From positions 1,798,001 through 1,862,000 of the forward strand of contig OZ241915.1 of the NCBI GenBank assembly GCA_965203795.1: DNA of 64,000 nucleotides, read 5' to 3'. The position numbers and the translations under genes were made by a program. Origin of the DNA: CBDBBY01 sp965203795 (GTDB lineage: Bacteria > Pseudomonadota > Alphaproteobacteria > Rhodobacterales > Rhodobacteraceae). Position 1 is the first letter of the stretch, and each line of letters opens with the position of its first letter. Below, piece by piece: positions 34,814-43,038 of this stretch. The notes below the pieces were generated by a model. The model did not search any database. It was not told the DNA's origin and worked only from the letters and a program-made list of their open reading frames with translations.

Positions 34814-36139
34814 CTACCCGCCGGTTCCGACTCCGGAGCGAAGGAACGGCATGATTTTGGCCATCTCCGGCCCGTTTGAACGGCCCGTTAGAGCCTTCCT
34901 CAACGGCATGTAGAGCCCTCGGCCGCGTCGTCCAGTCGTCCTTGAAACCTTTTCGGTCCAGTCGGCCCAAGTCCGGTCGCCGAACGGGGGGATGGGAAGA
35001 AGCGCCATCGCAGCGTCCACGAACTCGCGATCTCCGTCGTCAATGTCCGGCTCGAAGCGGCCCCTGCAGATGTCCCACCACATCACGGCGTCTTCGACGC
35101 GCGAAACGTTCCCCCTGACCGCGAGCCAGAACCGCTCCGCGACGGCTCCCGGAATTCCCATGTCCGCAACGCGCCCCTCGACGGATTCGAACGGCAGTGC
35201 GGCGAGGTGCTTGGAATTGAGCGCCGCTAGATCAGCCTCGCTGAACCGCGTCGGGACCGGGCTGAAATGGCCGATCTCGAAATCCTCTCCAAGCTCTTCC
35301 AGCGAAGCGCGGATTTTCACCGACTTCGACGTGCCGAGATAGGCAAGCATCGAAAGCAGCAAGATAGGTTCGATGCCTTGGCTCCGCATTTCCCTTATCG
35401 ACAGCGCGCCCAGACGCTTGGCCAGCGGTCCGCCGTCCTGCCCGGTCAGCAGCGAATGGTGCGCGAACCGCGGCGGCTCGGCCCCGAGCTTCCTCATCAG
35501 CTGGATCTGCATCGCCGTGTTGGTGAGATGGTCCGATCCCCGCACGACATCGGAAATCCCCATCTCGACATCGTCGACCACCGAGGAAAGCGTGTAGAGG
35601 ACTCTGCCGTCCGCCCGAACCAGAACGGGGTCCGAAAGGCTGCCAGCGGAAACCGAGACCGGCCCTTGGACTCCGTCCACCCACTCCACGCGTTCATCGT
35701 CCAGCATGAAGCGGTAGTAGGAACGCCTTTCCGACTGGAGTCTTCGCCGTTCGTCGTCGGTAAGGCGCAGGGACGCGCGGTCGTATTTCGGGGGAAGCCC
35801 CGACTTCCGCTGAAGCTGCCTCTTCGACTTCAGCTCGTCCTCGGTTTCATAGCAATCGTAGACCAGCCCCGCCTCGCGCAGCCTTTCGACCGCGGCATCG
35901 TAGCGATCCCGCCTGTCCGACTGGCGCTCCACCCTGTCCCAGCGCAATCCGAGCCATTCAAGGTCCTCCTTGATGGCGTCGACGAATTCCGGCCTGCACC
36001 GCTCCCGGTCGGTGTCGTCCAGCCTGAGGATGAAGGTTCCGCCGTGCTTTCTGCAAGCAAGGTAATTCAGCAGCGCGGTGCGGATGTTTCCGACATGCAG
36101 GAATCCCGTGGGCGACGGCGCGAATCTTGCGGTTACCAT
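34814..36139 (-). CDS. gltX: Glutamyl-tRNA synthetase
   Basis: 441-aa class I synthetase that charges tRNA-Glu (or tRNA-Gln in organisms with an amidotransferase). The HIGH motif appears as FLHVGN near residue 14 after RFAPSPTG, and the KMSKS loop as LAKRLGALS near 245. The length is nearer the short second GltX found in many Alphaproteobacteria than the longer main form. ATG 36139 gives the canonical N-terminus. Divergent from the metallopeptidase gene. Confidence 0.93.
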   Translation of the reverse strand: MVTARFAPSPTGFLHVGNIRTALLNYLACRKHGGTFILRLDDTDRERCRPEFVDAIKEDLEWLGLRWDRVERQSDRRDRYDAAVERLREAGLVYDCYETEDELKSKRQLQRKSGLPPKYDRASLRLTDDERRRLQSERRSYYRFMLDDERVEWVDGVQGPVSVSAGSLSDPVLVRADGRVLYTLSSVVDDVEMGISDVVRGSDHLTNTAMQIQLMRKLGAEPPRFAHHSLLTGQDGGPLAKRLGALSIREMRSQGIEPILLLSMLAYLGTSKSVKIRASLEELGEDFEIGHFSPVPTRFSEADLAALNSKHLAALPFESVEGRVADMGIPGAVAERFWLAVRGNVSRVEDAVMWWDICRGRFEPDIDDGDREFVDAAMALLPIPPFGDRTWADWTEKVSRTTGRRGRGLYMPLRKALTGRSNGPEMAKIMPFLRSGVGTGG

Positions 36140-36218
36140 TGAGCAATGCCTTGCACGTGCTTCGCTTTCATATGATCGTGCCCGCCTCCGACTCGCCCGG
36201 AGACCGGGAGTGCCGCCT

Positions 36219-36629
36219 TTGCGTCAACGCTTGCCTGCCCTTGAAGCGCCCAAGCTTGAGGACATCGAGGAAATGGCAAGGGCCGCTGTGGACGCGCTTC
36301 CCGAACCCTTCAAGGAACTCGCGCGTTCGGTAGCGCTTCAAGTCGCCGATTTCGCAACGGAGGCTCAACTCAGATCGCTGGATATGGAGGACATGTTCGA
36401 GCTTACCGGCCTCTATGAAGGGTGTCCGTTAACCGAACGGTCAACGCTTGGTCAACCGGAATGGCCGGACATCGTCTGGATATTCAGGCGTCCCCTTCTG
36501 GACGAATGGGCGTCTCGAGGCGACGTGCCGCTCGGCGAACTCGTGTCCCATGTGGTCGTTCATGAATTCGCGCACCATTTCGGCTGGTCGGATAGCGACA
36601 TCGCCGCAATCGACAAATGGTGGGAGTGA
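36219..36629 (+). CDS. Minimal zincin metallopeptidase (DUF1025/MMPX type)
   Basis: 136-aa single-domain protein with the zinc-binding HEFAHHFGWSD (HExxHxxGxxD) near its C-terminus, as in the minimal metallopeptidase family. The N-terminus LEDIEEMARAAVDALPEPF also fits. The start is uncertain: TTG 36219, with GGGAG 7 nt upstream, gives the usual length, and GTG 36210 is the alternative. The cellular role of the family is not established. Confidence 0.82.
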   Translation: MRQRLPALEAPKLEDIEEMARAAVDALPEPFKELARSVALQVADFATEAQLRSLDMEDMFELTGLYEGCPLTERSTLGQPEWPDIVWIFRRPLLDEWASRGDVPLGELVSHVVVHEFAHHFGWSDSDIAAIDKWWE

Positions 36630-36702
36630 ATCGCGCGGACGGCTGCGCCATCAGGCGCCGCGATTCCGGTTCAGGCCGCGCGACGCGTCCGCACCGCCCG
36701 GT

Positions 36703-38361
36703 TCAGGTGGGATCGCGCCAGTGGTTCACGATGGGATACCGCCGATCGAGCCATAGCGCCCGTCCGGTCAGCCGAGCTCCCGGAGCGGACTGGAACCGCT
36801 TGTATTCCGAAGCGTAAATCAGACTTTCGACCCGTTGAACCGTTTCCCGGTCGAACCCCTTTTCGACGACCTCGCCAACCGACAGATCCTCGTCAATCAA
36901 CATCTCCAGAATCGGGTCGAGGACATCGTAGGGCGGCAAGCTGTCGGAATCCTTCTGGCCGGACCTGAGCTCCGCGGTAGGCGGCTTGCTAATCACCCTC
37001 TCGGGAATCACCGCCCCTTTCGGACCCTCCATCCAGTCGAAATGGTTTCGGTTCCTCCACCGGCAGGTCTCAAACACCCGCAACTTGTAAAGGTCCTTGA
37101 TCGGATTGTACCCGCCGGCCATGTCGCCGTAGATCGTCGCGTAGCCCACGGCAGCTTCGGATTTGTTGCCGGTCGTAAGCAGCAGTTCGCCATGCTTGTT
37201 TGAAATCGCCATGAGCAGCAGCCCACGCAGCCTCGGCTGCAGGTTCTCCGCCGTAAGCCCGTCGGGATGCCCGCCCAGGACGGTCTCGAGCGCGTTGCCC
37301 ACCTCCGCCATCAGGCTCGAAATGTCGACAAGGTGCGAACCGCATCCCAGGTTCTCCGCGACGAGAACGGCGTCTTCCTTGGATTCTGCCGACGTGAATT
37401 CCGACGGAAGCACGACGCATCGCACGTTCTTCGGCCCGACCGCATCCGCTCCGATCGTAGCGACAAGAGCACTGTCGACGCCGCCGGACAGTCCAAGCAG
37501 CACCCTCGAGAAACCCGATTTGCGCAAGTAGTCCCGAAGGGTTTCCACCATCGTGCGATAGTCCTGCTCCCATTCGTCGGGAATGCTCGCAAGCTGACCC
37601 CGTTCCGCGCGCCATCCCTCATCGGTTTTCCGGAATTCCGTGATCTCGAGGCACTCCGAAAACAGCGGCATCTGCATCGCAAGCTCGCCGCGAGGGTTGA
37701 GGACGAATGAGCCGCCGTCGAACATCTGGTCGTCCTGACCTCCGACCATGTTGAGATAGACCAAGGGCAGCCCGGTCTCCGTGACGCGCGTGACCATAAT
37801 CTGCGCCCGAGTATCCAACTTGAGCCGCCGGTAAGGAGATCCGTTGGGCACAAGCAGGATTTCCGCGCCAGACTCTGAAAGGGTCTCGCAGACATCCTCG
37901 TGCCAAGCGTCCTCGCAAATCGCGATACCGACCCGAACGGGACCTAGTCTAATCGGACCGTGATGCGGCCCCTGCGCGAAATGGCGCGCCTCATCGAAGA
38001 CCGCATGGTTCGGCAGGTGGTGCTTCAGCGTCCGTGCCGCCACGTCGCCGCCCCGCAGCACGAAATAGGCGTTGTAGAGATGATCCCCTTCTACATGTGG
38101 CCCACCGATGCCGATGGCTGGCCCATCGGACGCCTTCTTCGCCAGCCAACGAATCCACTCGGCGCAATCATTTGTGAACGCCTTCTTAAGAACAAGGTCC
38201 TGCGCGGGATATCCCGAGATGAACATCTCGGGGAACGCAACCAAGTCAGCGCGCTGTTCGCGGGCCTGCGCATGGAGCCGCAGGGCTTTCTCGGCGTTGG
38301 CCTTAAGTCCGCCTACGACCGGATTCGCCTGTGCAAGCGCTATGCGGAAACGTTTGGTCAT
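36703..38361 (-). CDS. nadE: Glutamine-dependent NAD+ synthetase
   Basis: 552-aa fusion enzyme for the last step of NAD+ synthesis. The N-terminal nitrilase-type glutaminase has Glu in VAFPEMFISGYP, Lys in TLKHHLPN and Cys in VGIAICEDAW. The C-terminal ATP-pyrophosphatase domain has the P-loop LGLSGGVDSALVA near residue 291 and TGNKSEAAVGYATIYGD. ATG 38361 gives the usual start FRIALAQANP. Convergent with the metallopeptidase gene. Confidence 0.95.
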   Translation of the reverse strand: MTKRFRIALAQANPVVGGLKANAEKALRLHAQAREQRADLVAFPEMFISGYPAQDLVLKKAFTNDCAEWIRWLAKKASDGPAIGIGGPHVEGDHLYNAYFVLRGGDVAARTLKHHLPNHAVFDEARHFAQGPHHGPIRLGPVRVGIAICEDAWHEDVCETLSESGAEILLVPNGSPYRRLKLDTRAQIMVTRVTETGLPLVYLNMVGGQDDQMFDGGSFVLNPRGELAMQMPLFSECLEITEFRKTDEGWRAERGQLASIPDEWEQDYRTMVETLRDYLRKSGFSRVLLGLSGGVDSALVATIGADAVGPKNVRCVVLPSEFTSAESKEDAVLVAENLGCGSHLVDISSLMAEVGNALETVLGGHPDGLTAENLQPRLRGLLLMAISNKHGELLLTTGNKSEAAVGYATIYGDMAGGYNPIKDLYKLRVFETCRWRNRNHFDWMEGPKGAVIPERVISKPPTAELRSGQKDSDSLPPYDVLDPILEMLIDEDLSVGEVVEKGFDRETVQRVESLIYASEYKRFQSAPGARLTGRALWLDRRYPIVNHWRDPT

Positions 38362-38600
38362 CGAGATCCGTAGCCTTGGGAAACTGCGGTGATTACAGTC
38401 ACCGCCGACCAGTTATAGCAGATGGCTTTGAAGCCTGCGAAACGCGCAGCACCAGATTGCGTTATTGCACTTTGGGCAACGGCGTCGTCGCGAACGGATC
38501 TTCTGCGTTCTGTGGTCGCGCGCGCACCACCTCCTGTCAGGCCTGCTCGCTCGCGGCGGCCCGGCTGAACAGCCAAACTACCCAAAGCAGCATTGCCTCC

Positions 38601-39179
38601 TTATTCACCACCCCCGCTCTTGAGCTCCCACGATCCGTCGTTGGACCGCTTCACGTCCAAGCCCAAGTGACGGAACCCTTTAGCGGTCACGAAATATGGG
38701 CCTCTTTTGGAATATCTCTCGCAAAGCTTCTTTGTGACGTTCTTGGCGAGGCAATCCGACGGGTTTGCCAATGCTGTCTCGTTGTGATTCTGCAGCGCGT
38801 CCACCACGTTTCCGGACGCAATCCTCTCGTATCCCGACAAGTGAAGCCACGCTGAAGTTGCCAGGTGCTTGTCCGTCTGCGTTTGCTCTGAACCGCTCCC
38901 GTTAAATCGCTTTAGGAAATCCGACAGCTGGCCGACCGAATTCCCGGTTTCGGCAGCGGCCGCTACGTTCATTGGTGTGCTGCCGCTAGAGACAGCTAGT
39001 TCGGCTGCCTCTTGCGTCAGGCCCGAAAGATTTTGCGAGGCCGCAAGTTCGGTTAGTTCACGCGCCAGGCCCAAGAGCTTCTGCTCTGCGAACTCTTCCG
39101 AGCCGGAATAGCTCACCTCGAATCCACCAATCATCAGTTTCAGCTTCATGCTTGCTCGCACTGCTCGACGATCCGCCAT
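38601..39179 (-). CDS. Protein of unknown function
   Basis: 192-aa acidic soluble protein not recognised. The N-terminal segment (KLKLMIGGFEVSYSGSEEFAEQKLL) is followed by a helical region (ARELTELAASQ) and, from about residue 100, what looks like a winged-helix-type fold (ERIASGNVVDALQNHNETAL, KRGPYFVTAKGFRHLGL). ATG 39179 is preferred over 39209 because AGGGGAG lies 6 nt upstream; ATG 39149 is also possible. It sits alone between nadE and mobile-element debris. A role in defence or DNA binding is only a guess. Confidence 0.55.
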   Translation of the reverse strand: MADRRAVRASMKLKLMIGGFEVSYSGSEEFAEQKLLGLARELTELAASQNLSGLTQEAAELAVSSGSTPMNVAAAAETGNSVGQLSDFLKRFNGSGSEQTQTDKHLATSAWLHLSGYERIASGNVVDALQNHNETALANPSDCLAKNVTKKLCERYSKRGPYFVTAKGFRHLGLDVKRSNDGSWELKSGGGE

Positions 39180-39209
39180 TTCCCGCTCCCCTGTCACGAT
39201 GAACGCCAC

Positions 39210-39822
39210 AGCACATTGGTTTGGCGAGATGAGGTGAAACCGTACCGCTATACCTATCCTGATTCAAGTGACTGTTTCTCGCGTCCCGTGCATCTGCTCG
39301 CTATCGCTAGCGTCGCGCCCGGCCTGGATGCACCACGAGCGAAGCGTGAACGGCGAGCATCCGAGCTTGGCCGCGATGGAATGGTAGGCCGCGCTGTCGT
39401 TGGAGCAGTCAGCGCGGTTTTAGTCGTCCAGCCGAACTCCGCGCACGGGGAGTCGGGCTGGACGCCGCGGAGTGGGTCTTGCCTCGGCCATGGGCACCTT
39501 GTTGCTTCCGGAACATTCGTTCAGCTTCTTGCTCTCTGGAAAACACCCGGCAGCCCAGAACATCCACAATCTCCACCGGCACGTCTCTTGTGACGATGCA
39601 AACGCGCCGCGCAACAAACCAAAAATGTATCTTGCGTTAAAAATCAAACCCGTAGAGCGCTGCCGGAACTCACAAACATGTTGAACGAGCTGTGCGCTAG
39701 ATTCTGATACAAACTAGAGTAAAGAGCAGCATATCAACCGTACGGAAGGAACAGTCTGGTGCTTTTCGTACCTGTCGCCAACAAACGGACCTACCAAAAA
39801 ATGCCGATTTGGATTACGCAAT
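39210..39822. other. Gene-poor junction with mobile-element debris
   Basis: About 610 bp without an intact gene. It contains an IS3 OrfA fragment (39308-39412) and then base composition falls towards the AT-rich island that begins near 39.7 kb. Short open frames in the rest show no recognisable features. Confidence 0.45.
39308..39412 (-). pseudogene. IS3-family OrfA remnant
   Basis: On the minus strand a short frame reads SIAAKLGCSPFTLRSWCIQAGRDA, matching the helix-turn-helix of IS3 OrfA proteins. It is preceded by an in-frame stop and has no start or leucine zipper, so it is a fragment. Confidence 0.6.
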
Positions 39823-41281
39823 ATGGTTACTGATGAACTTGTCAAAAACAAATCAACTACTCGCAGCGATGTTTGGACTCCGATGATAACCGTCAAAATT
39901 TCAAATTTCGGTCCAATTGACAAAGCCTGCGTTCGCGTCGGCAAAGTTTACGATCTTCGCCGGTGCCAATAACACCGGTAAAAGCTTTGCAACTAGGCTT
40001 GTTTATTCACTTTTAAATAGCCTGCAATCCGATTTATATACCCAGCGCGTTCGCAAATTGATAACTTCCATGCTTAACTCCGATGCATTAACTGATATAG
40101 TTGACCATGCTCGGCTAAAGCAAAGCGTCAACAACGAATCGTACGAAATTTTTAATTCAATAACCGATGCCATTGGGCACGAAATTCAAAAGCTGCTTCC
40201 GGTGGACTCAATTCTAGACAATTCAGAAGATGTCGGAGCGACGTTGAGGAAAACAAGATCTGATGTTATCGACATTCTTGGAAAATTACGGCAATTTCAG
40301 TCTAACAGGCATGTCGCTGAATTTATAAATTCGGCGGATCAATTTCTGGATGAAATGGGTTATGTTCAAAAGCAATTTACGCAAAACAAGTTTCAAGACA
40401 AATTTGTGAAATCTCAACTCGGCTTAAATATCGAAAAGGAATTAATCGGGAACTTTCAACTTCCAACAGTTGCAGCGTTTTTTCGGTTTAATGACCTTTT
40501 GCCCAAAATTGCATTTACAAATGGAAATAGTCACATTTCATTTACGGCCGAACGTGTTGGCAAGGATCCGTCAATCAAGCTGATAGATGCGAATATTACG
40601 CATTACTATCCAAGTAACATATTTTTGGAATCTCCAATCTATTGGAAGCTAAATGTTGGAACATTTCAATCTTGGGGCCGATTAGACGTTTATCGTACGA
40701 ATCTATTTGGTTTACGCGAAGAATTATCAGGTGTGCCTGATTTTTTTTCCATCCTTACGAGAAAAGCTGCTTTCCGAATATACCGGCGAAGTGGCATTTC
40801 CGGAAATTTTGGATTGGATTAATGGAAAAAGTGTATTAAACGGTAAAATAGTTATGTCTGCTGGAGGGCAATTGCGTTATCATGATGGTCAGCAAGAATA
40901 TCCGCTGCAGGCAACCGGCACCGGATTTACAAACATTGGCATTATTGGACTTCTCATTGAGCGTAAGTTAATCAATGAACGTACATTTTTGTTCGTCGAT
41001 GAACCCGAGTCAAACCTTCACCCCGCGTGGCAGGTTTTGATGGCGCAACTGTTGTTCAAGCTTGCGCGTGCAGGTGTCAACGTTATTTTTGCTACTCATA
41101 GCGTGCACATTCTGAAGTACATCGAGGTATACGCTCAAAGCGATCCGAGTGTTGTTGATATGATTCAGTTAAATCACTTTCCTCGACCTAACGACGATAA
41201 TCTCGATTTTTTGACCGTTTGAGAACGATTCAGCACGAACTGTCTGACCCATATTATCGTTTGTACATTGGGGGCATTTAG
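39823..41281 (+). pseudogene. Frameshifted AAA/OLD-like ATPase
   Basis: One gene can be rebuilt from three frames. ATG 39823 (or 39883) starts ITVKISNFGPIDKACVRVGK; a one-base insertion near 39947 leads into FTIFAGANNTGKSFATRL (Walker A). A second shift lies in an eight-T run at 40741-40748, after which come LQATGTGFTNIG, FLFVDEPESNLHP (Walker B) and IFATHSVHIL. A third, one base short, in the T run at 41207-41212 restores RLRTIQHELSDPYYRLY to a stop at 41281. The product is an AAA15/OLD-like SMC-type ATPase typical of phage-defence modules. Base composition is much more AT-rich than the neighbours. Confidence 0.75.
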
Positions 41282-41298
41282 CTATCGTCGAAAAGTAT

Positions 41299-42036
41299 TT
41301 GGAAGGAATATGGCTTTCAGGTGATTCTGCACCTTTCACCTGCAATGCTTACCGCCTCGATGGAACTCACCCACATCCATATCTACGACGTGACGCGTCT
41401 GTCGGGTCGTGCAACTGTTGCGATTACTTCTTTTTCTCACGCTTTGGGGACTTGGTGCTTGTCGAGGATACTCAACTGCGCGCTGAAGTGTTGCGCAAGC
41501 AAAACGATTTTGGATATTTGGAACAAGACATTCGAACGCAGCACATCGAGAAGTTGATTTGCGATGAAAATGCGCTGAAGGTTTATGGTTCGCTATTCGT
41601 GCTCTACAGATTTTTAAGTCGACGCATTACTTCGGATATGAGTTTGGATATTGACACAATTCGATTTTGGCTTGTTGTAAACGACGACCAGCAGGATAAT
41701 GCCATGGCATTAAATGAGATCACATGGTTGCTGCGCCAAAACCTTCGAGCAAAATTGGGAAAAACTTTTGTTAGCAATGTCGAGGTAATGGCGAGAGAAT
41801 TTTTTGTTGAAAATATGAAGACGAGGCTGTGTAAATCTCGGCATATATATGGTTCTAGCTCGGGGATTCGCTTATCTTCTGCTTCTAGTTGTGTTTTTTT
41901 TATTTCTAGTTTTGGCCATTTCATTCAATGGGTGCATTGCGATGAGTGGATATTTATTTTTCCTGCAATGCTTGATTTGCTGCGCAAACATTTTGTTGCC
42001 CATTTTTGGTTTTCATCTGCGCCGACGGCGGTTTAA
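41299..42036 (+). CDS. Unrecognised partner ORF of the AT-rich island
   Basis: A frame of up to 245 codons (TTG start uncertain) follows the ATPase pseudogene. From about 41440 to 41850 it has good protein character (LRAEVLRKQNDFGYLEQD, KVYGSLFVLYRFLSRR, IRFWLVVNDDQQDNAM). Before 41400 a second frame also looks protein-like (VILHLSPAMLTAS), and after 41850 a third frame becomes strongly hydrophobic (YLLLLVVFFLFLVLAISF). It may therefore be a frameshifted membrane-anchored gene. I do not recognise it. Confidence 0.35.
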   Translation: MEGIWLSGDSAPFTCNAYRLDGTHPHPYLRRDASVGSCNCCDYFFFSRFGDLVLVEDTQLRAEVLRKQNDFGYLEQDIRTQHIEKLICDENALKVYGSLFVLYRFLSRRITSDMSLDIDTIRFWLVVNDDQQDNAMALNEITWLLRQNLRAKLGKTFVSNVEVMAREFFVENMKTRLCKSRHIYGSSSGIRLSSASSCVFFISSFGHFIQWVHCDEWIFIFPAMLDLLRKHFVAHFWFSSAPTAV

Positions 42037-42191
42037 CGCTTGGATGTTTAACCTTGTTTACTGCAGACGTGTGTGATTTCAAGGGAACCGTGTTGCGACG
42101 TTTCGCGGCCGTCTGTTTGCTGCGCCGTCGGCTTGAAGTTCCGGACGGAAACGGCGATGGAGCGCCCGACTGTATCCACGGGGAATGCTGA

Positions 42192-42845
42192 ATGGCGGAG
42201 GCGGACGAAATGTGCAAGTCGGACGACGAATTGAAGCGCGAGATCGTTGAGGTTTGCCGACTGATGGCGGATCGCCGCCTCGTGGCGGGCACCGAAGGGA
42301 ACGTCAGCGCCCGGGCGCCGGACGGCACCGTGCTGGTGACCCCGAGCGGCTTCAACAAGGGGGATGTGTCCGCTGACATGCTCGTCCGGATCGGCATGGA
42401 CGGCGAAGTTCTCGAAGGCTCCCTTGCGCCGACGTCCGAAAAATTCATGCACTTGGAAATGTACAAGCAGCGCAAGGGCGTCAACGGCGTTGCCCACGGC
42501 CACCCTGTGTTCGCTACCGCGTTCGCTGCTTCCGGCCGCGAGCTTCCCACGGGCGTCCTGCCGGAACTGGTCGCGATCATCGGCCCGATCCCGACCGTTC
42601 CTTACGGTCGGCCGTCGTCCGCCAAGCTCGCCGCTGCGGTCGCGCCCTACATCCGGAAGCACAACGTCTTCCTGCTGCAGAACCATGGCGCGACAGCGGC
42701 CGGGACTAGCGTCCGGAACGCTTACCATCGCCTAGAAGTCTGCGAGGCGTACGCCAAAACCGTTTGGGCGGCGGAGCTGATCGGCGGCGTCAAGCCGCTT
42801 ACCAAGGAGCAGATCGAGGATTTGCCTCTGCCGTCGTTCGACTGA
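42192..42845 (+). CDS. Class II aldolase/adducin-family protein
   Basis: 217-aa zinc aldolase of the L-fuculose-phosphate aldolase type. Zinc ligands are His102 and His104 in GVAHGHPVFAT and the His of LLQNHGATA; Glu83 in PTSEKFMH fits the catalytic acid. GNVSAR near residue 37 binds substrate phosphate in relatives. ATG 42192 follows GGGGA. It would split a keto-sugar phosphate or a related acid; the substrate cannot be told. It is the first GC-rich gene after the AT-rich island. Confidence 0.85.
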   Translation: MAEADEMCKSDDELKREIVEVCRLMADRRLVAGTEGNVSARAPDGTVLVTPSGFNKGDVSADMLVRIGMDGEVLEGSLAPTSEKFMHLEMYKQRKGVNGVAHGHPVFATAFAASGRELPTGVLPELVAIIGPIPTVPYGRPSSAKLAAAVAPYIRKHNVFLLQNHGATAAGTSVRNAYHRLEVCEAYAKTVWAAELIGGVKPLTKEQIEDLPLPSFD

Positions 42846-42961
42846 GAGCGCGGGTTCCGGACCCATGCAGCTAGGCGCATTCGTTCTCGGAACGGGCCGC
42901 TCGGCGCGAGAAGGCAGCCGAACCGCGACCGCGGTCCAACTTATGGTTCAATTTCTGATTG

Positions 42962-42991
42962 TTGGACGATTCGCGTTGAATCCCGTATGTT
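42962..42991 (+). promoter_or_regulatory. Predicted promoter of the MORN-repeat gene
   Basis: TTGGAC at 42962-42967 and TATGTT at 42986-42991 with 18-nt spacing, 48 nt before the start codon at 43039. Confidence 0.4.
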
Positions 42992-43038
42992 GCTCGCGCC
43001 AGCCGCATAGATACATCGGCAGACGGCCCGGAGCGAAA

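Noticed and set aside
38391..38404. Short inverted repeat upstream of nadE (GGTGA/TCACC)
   Set aside because: Only five pairs, with no neighbouring promoter or terminator features.
41321..41557. Alternative 78-codon frame in the AT-rich island
   Set aside because: Protein-like only in its first third; the overlapping frame has better coding character after 41440, so it is treated as part of a frameshifted gene.
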